From positions 1-8,901 of the forward strand of contig JAIRSQ010000043.1 in NCBI GenBank assembly GCA_031255395.1: 8,901 bases of DNA, given 5' to 3'. This document shows, one piece after another, positions 1 to 5,214 of this stretch. Origin of the DNA: Spirochaetaceae bacterium. Its GTDB lineage: Bacteria > Spirochaetota > Spirochaetia > Treponematales > Breznakiellaceae. The translations under genes were made by a program, and so were the position numbers. The notes beneath the pieces were generated by a model. The model had not been told where the DNA came from. It made no database searches and saw only the letters and a program-made list of their open reading frames with translations. Numbering within the stretch: position 1 is the first letter of the stretch; every line of letters begins with the position of its first letter.

Positions 1-86
1 CCGATGCGCGGATTTACAGCGTTAAGAATGAGCGCCTTTTGCATGGCATCCTGCCCCGCAACGGCAAAAAATGGAAAAAAAGGCAT
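1..86 (-). CDS. chlI: Magnesium chelatase ATPase subunit I (ChlI/BchI-like), N-terminal fragment
   Basis: Only the first 28 codons are present; the gene runs off the left edge. The minus-strand reading begins ATG-CCT-TTT and gives MPFFPFFAVAGQDAMQKALI followed by LNAVNPRIG. This matches the conserved start of the AAA+ motor subunit of magnesium chelatase, where a short PF segment is followed by a V-GQ-x-x-M-x-x-AL-x-LN-x-V/I-x-P-x-IGG pattern just before Walker A, which would lie outside the window. The family hydrolyses ATP to drive metal insertion into a tetrapyrrole. In non-photosynthetic anaerobes homologues often work with a CobN-like large subunit for cobalt, so the metal is not decided here. 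The ATG at 84-86 is the only usable start in the open frame and has GGAGG at 90-94, with a short 3-nt spacing. A good promoter lies at 170-198. Identity rests on a short segment but the pattern is specific. Confidence 0.8.
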   Translation of the reverse strand, partial: MPFFPFFAVAGQDAMQKALILNAVNPRI

Positions 87-89
87 AAA

Positions 90-94
90 CCTCC
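90..94 (-). promoter_or_regulatory. Ribosome binding site of the chlI-like gene
   Basis: GGAGG on the minus strand, 3 nt before the ATG at 86. The spacing is shorter than ideal, but no other start codon exists in the open frame, so the site supports this start. Confidence 0.55.
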
Positions 95-169
95 AAAAGT
101 CTGGCGACCAACGAGAATATTCATGCCCTTCATGGGTTTTTGAAAGCGCGGCTTCATACCACTTGGTTT

Positions 170-198
170 ATTCTACATTCAGAAAGAAAAGCCGTCAA
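170..198 (-). promoter_or_regulatory. Sigma70-type promoter for the chlI-like gene
   Basis: On the minus strand, TTGACG (198-193, 5/6 match to the -35 consensus) is followed by exactly 17 nt and then TAGAAT (175-170, 5/6 match to the -10 consensus). Transcription should begin near 163 and run left into the chelatase gene, leaving a leader of about 77 nt. This is the best promoter match I found in the window. Confidence 0.65.
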
Positions 199-225
199 CT
201 GATGTCATAATTAACGAGAGGGGAG

Positions 226-305
226 GGGGACGAATGAGCAATGAGGAATGAGTAGTGAGCAATGGTTTTGAGAGGGGGTGCGAGTCGTCTGGGGGAGCGG
301 GCTTG
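226..305. repeat. Heptad-repeat module, copy A
   Basis: Positions 233-265 are four and a half tandem 7-bp units: AATGAGC, AATGAGG, AATGAGT, AGTGAGC, AATGG. They are followed by TTTTGAG and then a G-rich segment containing GCGAGTCGTCTGGGGGA (280-296). The first 27 bp (226-252) are identical to 461-487 in copy B. The two G-rich segments 279-305 and 435-461 differ at only two positions, showing that the region grew by duplication of a composite unit. Confidence 0.85.
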
Positions 306-372
306 TGAGTGAGTGAAGTCAGGAAAGCTGGCGAATCGTCCGTGAGAGCGGGCTGGTGAGTCTGCTGGGGAG

Positions 373-407
373 CGTCATTGCGAGCCCATGAGGGCGTTGC
401 AATCCAG
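373..407 (+). repeat. REP-like dispersed palindromic element 1
   Basis: It begins CGTCATTGCGAGC and ends GCAATCCAG, with the inner palindrome GCCC-ATGA-GGGC between outer ATTGC and GCAAT arms, so it can fold into a hairpin with small bulges. The same ends occur at 537-566 and, inverted, at 3024-3056. Elements of this CATTGCGAGC...GCAATCC type are common intergenic repeats in several bacterial groups. Confidence 0.75.
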
Positions 408-434
408 TTGCGAGGGAGCTGGCAAGTTGGGAAT

Positions 435-535
435 TGCGAGTCGTCTGGGGGAAGGGGCTTGGGGACGAATGAGCAATGAGGAATGAGCAATGAGAAATGG
501 TTTTGAGTGGGGAGTTGCTAGTCGGCTGGGGGAGG
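435..535. repeat. Heptad-repeat module, copy B
   Basis: The GTCGTCTGGGGGA segment comes first (435-461), then heptads at 468-500 (AATGAGC, AATGAGG, AATGAGC, AATGAGA, AATGG), then TTTTGAG and a degenerate GTCGGCTGGGGGA segment (521-533). Copy B is cleaner than copy A, with every full unit starting AATGAG. A further decayed relative of the G-rich segment lies around 331-357. The period of seven is not a multiple of three and there is no ribosome binding site or protein-like reading, so this is non-coding repeat DNA. Confidence 0.85.
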
Positions 536-536
536 C

Positions 537-566
537 CGTCATTGCGAGCGGAGCGAAGCAATCCAG
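537..566 (+). repeat. REP-like dispersed palindromic element 2
   Basis: It shares the CGTCATTGCGAGC left end and GAAGCAATCCAG right end with the other two copies. The ATTGC (541-545) and GCAAT (558-562) arms are complementary. It sits directly after heptad module B. Confidence 0.75.
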
Positions 567-704
567 CGCGGAGAGGCGGCCCGACTTCCACAATCCTCGA
601 CCGGCACCTGTAACCCAGGGCATGTCCTGTCCAGCCGTTCAACTGTACGGCAGTTTTGTTATCACTATACCAGTCAAGCGCATACAAAACAAATAACCCC
701 GACA

Positions 705-738
705 GTTGCCGCTTCCTCCTTGCGGCAACGTTTTTTTT
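705..738 (+). terminator. Rho-independent terminator hairpin beyond crcB
   Basis: A perfect 8-bp stem, GTTGCCGC (705-712) and GCGGCAAC (722-729), encloses a 9-nt loop and is followed by G and eight T residues (731-738). The T-tract makes it canonical for plus-strand transcripts. For crcB, which ends at 748 on the minus strand, the same stem lies about 20 nt past the stop and is followed only by a loose T-rich stretch (TTATTTGTTTTG). It may work in both directions, better on the plus strand, where no gene precedes it. Confidence 0.75.
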
Positions 739-747
739 AATTAAGGC

Positions 748-1125
748 TCACCTTGTAAATATAGCTTTGCTAAGCCAAATTCCAGACAGCGCGAGAAACA
801 TGCACAAAACGTTGTTCAACAGAATATTTGCGATAGCGTGTTTAACGCGTCCGTCCAGAAAATATTGAACCGTTTCCAGCGAGTAGGTTGAAAATGTTGT
901 ATACCCGCCCAGAAAACCCGTTATTAAAAACATTCTCCATTTGACATTCAACGCAAACGCGTCAAAAGCGTTAGCCAAAAAACCTATCAATAACGCTCCG
1001 ACGCAGTTCACAAAAAGGACGCCGGAAGAAAACTCAACGTTGACGGCGGAATTTATAAACCGGCTCGCTAAATGGCGCAATAACGCCCCGATTCCGCCGC
1101 CGATAGCGATATACAAATAAACCAT
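748..1125 (-). CDS. crcB: Fluoride channel CrcB/FluC
   Basis: This is a 125-residue inner-membrane protein, the usual length for the family, with four hydrophobic helices at roughly residues 3-20, 34-54, 63-87 and 97-121. FluC channels form antiparallel dual-topology dimers that let fluoride leave the cytoplasm down its gradient. The family marks are all visible: GGGIGALLR near the start (residues 9-17), the FVN-x-x-G motif with Asn40, and GFLGGYTTFSTYSLE (70-84), whose TTFST stretch holds the polar-track and sodium-site residues. The start is supported by AAAGGA about 7 nt upstream, with GGAGG also nearly touching the ATG. The gene follows the YejF-like ATPase by 49 nt on the same strand and may be co-transcribed. 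I see no fluoride riboswitch in that gap. One gene is enough for a homodimeric channel. Confidence 0.95.
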   Translation of the reverse strand: MVYLYIAIGGGIGALLRHLASRFINSAVNVEFSSGVLFVNCVGALLIGFLANAFDAFALNVKWRMFLITGFLGGYTTFSTYSLETVQYFLDGRVKHAIANILLNNVLCMFLALSGIWLSKAIFTR

Positions 1126-1174
1126 GCCTCCGTCCTTTACTATCGCTTGCCTTTTGCCCCTTATCCCTTGCCCG

Positions 1175-2803
1175 TCACCGTTCGCCCGCCGCTTTTAGCA
1201 ACAGCCGCGTGTATTCGCTGCGTGGACTGCCGAATATGTCCCGCGCCGCGCCCGCTTCAACGACCCTGCCGTCCTTCATTATAATCAGCGAGTGGCAAAG
1301 GCTACGTAAGACACGCAGGTCGTGGCTTATAAAGACGTAAGAAAGGCCGTGTTTTTGCTGCAAGCCGCGCAACAGGGAGATTACCTGAAACTGCGTCGAG
1401 CGGTCAAGGCTGGAAGTCGGCTCGTCAAGCGCAAGGATTTCAGGTTCCATAACGAGACTGCGGGCAAGAGCGATACGCTGGCGCTGGCCACCTGAAAATT
1501 CGTTTGGATAGCGTTCAAGAAAATCGGGGTCTTCCAAGCCGACCTCGCCGAGCGCCGCCGCAACGCGGGCATGCCGTTCCGCTTTCGTGTCGGTGTTGTG
1601 GACTAACAGCCCCTCTCCAACGATGTCCCGCACCGTCATGCGCGGCGAGAGCGATCCGTACGGGTCCTGAAAAATTATCTGTATGCGGCGGCGGAATGGA
1701 CGCAGCGATTTTTCATCCAAATCCTGAATCTCCTGTCCTCCGATTCGTATGGCTCCTTCGCTTTTCAGCAAACGCAACAGCGCCTTCACCAGGGTCGTCT
1801 TGCCGCAACCGCTTTCACCGGCAATGCCCAGCGTTTCGCCTTTGTGCAACGTAAAACTCACGCCGTCAACCGCCTTGATTTGTGACACGGCGCGGCGGAA
1901 AATTCCTTTTTTAACGGGAAAGTACACTTTCAGATCGCTCGCCGAGGCGGATTCCGGCGCGTCCGGCAGCGGTTCCGGACTTTCGTCCGGCAAACTCCCG
2001 CCCGTCAACAGGCGCGTATACTCGTTTTTGGGTGCGGCAAAAATTTCGTCAACCATGCCGCTTTCGACGACGCGCCCCTGTTTCATCACGACCACGCGGT
2101 CGGCGATACTGCGGGCGAGGTTAAGGTCGTGGGTTATGAACAGTGCCGCCATGCCCAATTCCCGCTGTAACGAGCGGACAAGAGATAGTATCTGCGCCTG
2201 AATCGTAACGTCGAGCGCAGTAGTCGGCTCGTCCGCCACAAGCAGCTTAGGTCCGTTGATCAGCGCTAGCGCTATCATAACGCGCTGCCTCTCGCCGCCG
2301 GAAAGTTCGTGCGGAAACGCGGCAAGGCGCTCCTCCGCATCGCGTAGCCCCACCCTTTTAAGCCATTCTATCACGACGGAGCGAGCCGCCGCCGCCCTAA
2401 GCCCCTGATGTGTCAGAAGCGGCTCGGCGACCTGCCTCTCGATACGGTGCAACGGGTTAAGGCTGGTCATCGGCTCCTGAAAGATGATGCCGATGTCCCG
2501 TCCGCGTATGCTTCTAAGTTCCCCGTCGCTCATCGCTAGGATGTCGCGCCCTTCAAAAAACAGGCCGCCGGAATAATTTACCAGCCCGCCGCTTTGCAGT
2601 CTCAACAGAGCCTGCGCGCTCACGGTTTTTCCGCTCCCGCTCTCCCCCACAAGCGCGGTAATCTCGTTTTTAGCGATCGAAAAGCTTATGCCGCGCACCG
2701 CTTCGGTATAAACGCGCTTCTTCCCGTCCATGCCGGAAAAGAACGCCGCTCGAAAATCGCGGTACTCCGCAAGAACAGTCCTATTATTGTCTGTCTGGTC
2801 CAT
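1175..2803 (-). CDS. yejF: Double-NBD peptide ABC transporter ATPase, YejF-like
   Basis: This cytoplasmic protein fuses two ABC ATPase domains of the oligopeptide-import class. Residue numbers here count from the upstream in-frame ATG at 2857. Domain 1 has Walker A GESGSGKT (71-78), signature LSGGERQR (185-192), Walker B LLVADEP (205-211) and switch His243. Domain 2 has GESGCGKT (347-354), FSGGQRQR (454-461), ILALDEP (474-480) and His512. Both sites look fully active. The second half carries YejF-style stretches such as RYPNEFSGGQRQRIALARS and DEPTSSLD. YejF energises import of peptides through YejB/YejE with binding protein YejA, but none of those genes is adjacent. The start is uncertain: ATG at 2803 (542 aa) is chosen because homologues begin close to the VLAEYRDF strand, whereas ATG at 2857 (560 aa) adds an unusual basic/Trp-rich leader. 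Neither has a clear ribosome binding site. Confidence 0.9.
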   Translation of the reverse strand: MDQTDNNRTVLAEYRDFRAAFFSGMDGKKRVYTEAVRGISFSIAKNEITALVGESGSGKTVSAQALLRLQSGGLVNYSGGLFFEGRDILAMSDGELRSIRGRDIGIIFQEPMTSLNPLHRIERQVAEPLLTHQGLRAAAARSVVIEWLKRVGLRDAEERLAAFPHELSGGERQRVMIALALINGPKLLVADEPTTALDVTIQAQILSLVRSLQRELGMAALFITHDLNLARSIADRVVVMKQGRVVESGMVDEIFAAPKNEYTRLLTGGSLPDESPEPLPDAPESASASDLKVYFPVKKGIFRRAVSQIKAVDGVSFTLHKGETLGIAGESGCGKTTLVKALLRLLKSEGAIRIGGQEIQDLDEKSLRPFRRRIQIIFQDPYGSLSPRMTVRDIVGEGLLVHNTDTKAERHARVAAALGEVGLEDPDFLERYPNEFSGGQRQRIALARSLVMEPEILALDEPTSSLDRSTQFQVISLLRGLQQKHGLSYVFISHDLRVLRSLCHSLIIMKDGRVVEAGAARDIFGSPRSEYTRLLLKAAGER

Positions 2804-2995
2804 ATATTTTATAAGGGGGGAAGTCTCCCACTCGCTCCAAAGCCTGCGGCTTTTCATCTTAAAACATTACAAACACAAAGTTCAAGCGTATTGGTGTCAT
2901 CAAAAGCAGTCAAGATTTCAGCTATCCGTTTCGGAGCGCTGTCGCTCTTCGCTACTGCAAGCGTTTGGCAAATTGCCGGCGGCTGGTTGCCGGGT

Positions 2996-3035
2996 GAAGC
3001 AATCCAAACTTGCAATCCCTTCACTGGATTGCTTC
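2996..3035. repeat. Perfect 11-bp inverted repeat (hairpin) after the exporter operon
   Basis: GAAGCAATCCA (2996-3006) and TGGATTGCTTC (3025-3035) are perfectly complementary around an 18-nt loop. On the minus strand the hairpin lies about 70 nt past the stop of the last exporter gene and could stabilise the mRNA end, but it has no T-tract. Its right arm overlaps the third REP-like element. Confidence 0.7.
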
Positions 3036-3056
3036 GCATGCGGGCTCGCAATGACG
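3024..3056 (-). repeat. REP-like dispersed palindromic element 3 (inverted orientation)
   Basis: Read on the minus strand it starts CGTCATTGCGAGC and ends GAAGCAATCCAG, matching elements 1 and 2 at both ends with a different centre. It lies in the 245-bp gap between the exporter operon and the YejF-like gene. I find no gene in the rest of that gap. A weak minus-strand promoter candidate (TTGACT at 2913-2908, 17-nt spacer, TACGCT) precedes the YejF-like gene but is too poor to list separately. Confidence 0.75.
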
Positions 3057-3102
3057 GCGGATGAAGGCAAATGTCTGCGGAGCTACGGTCAGTTCCTTCG
3101 CC

Positions 3103-5214
3103 CTACAGGCTTTTCCAACTGTCTAAAACCGCCTCAAAACTTCCCTGCTTAACCACCTTCCCCTTGTCCAGCAGCACGATAGAATCGCATTGCTTTACCG
3201 TAACAAGCCGCTGGGCCACGATAATTTTTGTCGCGGTGAGGGCGTAGATTTGTTCCAACAGCCGATGCTGCGTAATATTGTCCTGGTGGCTGGTGGGTTC
3301 GTCAAAAAAAACGAATTGCCTGGGTTTCGCGATCGCCTTGGCCAGCATCAGCCGCTGAAGTTCCGCGCTGGAAAAGGAACAGCGTTCCAACGGGGTATCA
3401 AGGCCGTGGGGCCGAGCCTCTACTTCATTCAGCAAAACCGCTTTTTCTAAAGCCCGCAATGCGTCTTCCCTGGATACCGAAGGATCCCCGTCGGCAATTA
3501 TATCGTAAATTTTACCCATCGGGATGGAACCGTTTTGCAGAACTACCCCTAACTGACTGCGCAGATACCGCAGTTCAATGATATCCAAATCATATCCGCC
3601 GTAAAAAATTTTTCCGCCGGCCAAGGGATAAAAGCCGAGCGCCGCCTTAAGGAGTGTCGATTTGCCGCAGCCTGAATGTCCGATAATGCCCAGACTTTTC
3701 CCTTCTTCCACCCGAAAGGAAACATCCTTCAATACCGGCGTTCCATACTCGCCGTAGTGAAAGTTCAGATGATTTACTTCCAGCGATCCTGTCATGTCCC
3801 GGGGGATGATCTTTTCCGGGTTGTATTCGCTTTCCCCCTTAAGCACGGGATTGATACCGTGAATAATGGCGGCCGCTTCGGGAAATATGTCCAAGGCTTT
3901 CAACAGCCGTTGCGCCGCCTTGTGGAGAAGCAGAAAGGTCGCTACAAAGGCGATGAAAACGCCCACCTCGACATCGTGTATCCGGAAAATCAGAAAGAAT
4001 ACAAACGCGGTGGAACCGAACTGGAAAAACATCCGTACAGACTCGTTCAGATTTTCGAGCATCTTTATACGGCCCTTAAGATACCTTTTTTCTGCCTCGT
4101 ATTCGCTCCATTCCCGGAATACCCGTTCTTCGGCGCGTGAGGCTTTGATCCGCTGTATGCCCTCAAGCGCTTGGTGGTTAAACCCCGCCGCTAGGTTTTC
4201 TATATCAATGCAACGGCGATGGTATTCAAAATTTTTATACGCGATAAGGCCGTAGGCAATAAACAGGCCTAGAAACATCAATAGTACATACCCTGCCGTC
4301 ACGGCTTCCAGCCTAAAAAGGACGATGATATTAACAAAGGAAAACAGGGCGGCCACAAAGGTTTGCAAAATATTGATAGAAAACAGGTTTTTTAAACGTT
4401 CAATGCCCTGTATCTTTTGCAAGAGTTCACCGGCGGTGTAACGGCTAAAGAACGTTATTTTGAGGCTCAAAAGCCTGTCCCATATACCTTCCTCTAGGGA
4501 AAGGGCAATCTTGGTGATCACCCTGGATATGCTGACATTGGTAACCACCATAAAGCCCGCATTGGCAATGCCGAAGCATAGGAGTACCATTACCACTTCG
4601 AAAAGCATGGCCCTAAGGGTATTAGGCACTATCACATCAAAGATTTGAGTGGAAACTATAGGAGGAATTACCGCCACAATGCTCGCCAACAGGCTGAACA
4701 GCACAATGATGACCAATTCTTTGGCGATATTTTCCCCGGCCATAAACGCAAGGATATCGCGGGCGCGCATTGTCTTTTTGGGAAAGGGCCGGAAAACCGC
4801 CAGAGCCAAAGGGTCAATGGTTTTCGCAAAGGCAGGCCTTAGCCGGTTTAACCGGCCGGTTTCCGGATCGTATACATTGTAGCCGGAAAATCTGTGAGGA
4901 AGCAGGGCCAGCGGTTTTCCTATAGCGGTAGCGACCAGCATGGCCCCGCTGTCCTTTTCCCACCAATTTTCGCCAAGTTCAACGTTCTTGCATCTAAGGT
5001 TGGAGAGAGATAGCGTTTCGGCGGCTAAGTCCGGAATACTATAGCGAATATTACGCGGTGGTATTTTTGCCTCGGTTTTGAAGTAATGGCAAATGGCCAT
5101 GCATGCCTTGAGCTGATTGTCTTCCTCCTCGAAATCCAGCTTTTCCCCCAAATCTGAAAGCCGGGCATTAACATTGATAAGCCGTTTGAACGCGGCGCTC
5201 ATATCTCGGGTCAT
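3103..5214 (-). CDS. NHLM-type ABC exporter subunit 2 (permease/ATPase, no peptidase)
   Basis: A 703-residue half-exporter resembling the second ABC protein of NHLM peptide systems. Residues 1-150 are a soluble region with the family's WW-x-x-D-x-G (84-90), PLALLP (101-106) and YDPETGR (115-121) features. About six membrane helices follow (166-192, 203-226, 282-301, 305-325, 396-412, 416-432), then the ATPase domain (about 478-700). Walker A is GHSGCGKST (512-520), the Q-loop is Gln560, and Walker B with catalytic Glu is FVFFDE (634-639). The signature motif is degraded to FSSAE (614-618) and the switch His is Gln668; the D-loop reads SHQD. It would pair with the neighbouring ABC subunit in the inner membrane to export a peptide or small substrate. 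The start is the ATG at 5214, which overlaps the preceding stop as ATGA and has a strong GGGAGGGAGAG site; a longer frame to 5250 exists but is less likely. Confidence 0.9.
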   Translation of the reverse strand: MTRDMSAAFKRLINVNARLSDLGEKLDFEEEDNQLKACMAICHYFKTEAKIPPRNIRYSIPDLAAETLSLSNLRCKNVELGENWWEKDSGAMLVATAIGKPLALLPHRFSGYNVYDPETGRLNRLRPAFAKTIDPLALAVFRPFPKKTMRARDILAFMAGENIAKELVIIVLFSLLASIVAVIPPIVSTQIFDVIVPNTLRAMLFEVVMVLLCFGIANAGFMVVTNVSISRVITKIALSLEEGIWDRLLSLKITFFSRYTAGELLQKIQGIERLKNLFSINILQTFVAALFSFVNIIVLFRLEAVTAGYVLLMFLGLFIAYGLIAYKNFEYHRRCIDIENLAAGFNHQALEGIQRIKASRAEERVFREWSEYEAEKRYLKGRIKMLENLNESVRMFFQFGSTAFVFFLIFRIHDVEVGVFIAFVATFLLLHKAAQRLLKALDIFPEAAAIIHGINPVLKGESEYNPEKIIPRDMTGSLEVNHLNFHYGEYGTPVLKDVSFRVEEGKSLGIIGHSGCGKSTLLKAALGFYPLAGGKIFYGGYDLDIIELRYLRSQLGVVLQNGSIPMGKIYDIIADGDPSVSREDALRALEKAVLLNEVEARPHGLDTPLERCSFSSAELQRLMLAKAIAKPRQFVFFDEPTSHQDNITQHRLLEQIYALTATKIIVAQRLVTVKQCDSIVLLDKGKVVKQGSFEAVLDSWKSL

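Larger units (their letters stand above)
87..747. other. Gene-free intergenic region rich in repeats
   Basis: These 661 bp separate the divergently flowing end of crcB from the start of the chlI-like gene (both genes read leftward). I see no convincing gene in either direction: the open frames are made of repeat DNA and have low-complexity translations. The region holds the chlI promoter (170-198), a strongly G-rich, C-poor plus strand from about 211 to 535 with two copies of a heptad-repeat module, two REP-like elements (373-407 and 537-566), and a hairpin with a T-tract (705-738). Confidence 0.8.

Noticed and set aside
4..210. Plus-strand 68-codon open frame
   Set aside because: It lies antisense to the chlI-like start and its promoter, has no recognisable product, and the minus-strand reading has a clear family match.
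219..300. Possible G-quadruplex on the plus strand
   Set aside because: G-runs are present, but the loops between the main runs are long and no four evenly spaced runs stand out, so I do not list it as a feature.
226..535. Possible CRISPR array
   Set aside because: Units are 7 bp, directly abutting, without spacers of regular length; this is a simple tandem array inside a duplicated module.
179..687. Three overlapping minus-strand open frames of 82-122 codons and a plus-strand one at 490-696
   Set aside because: They consist of the heptad and REP-like repeats, have biased low-complexity translations in several frames at once, and lack ribosome binding sites.
1504..2201. Plus-strand open frames of 116 and 150 codons
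   Set aside because: Antisense shadows of the YejF-like gene, whose motifs are complete on the minus strand.
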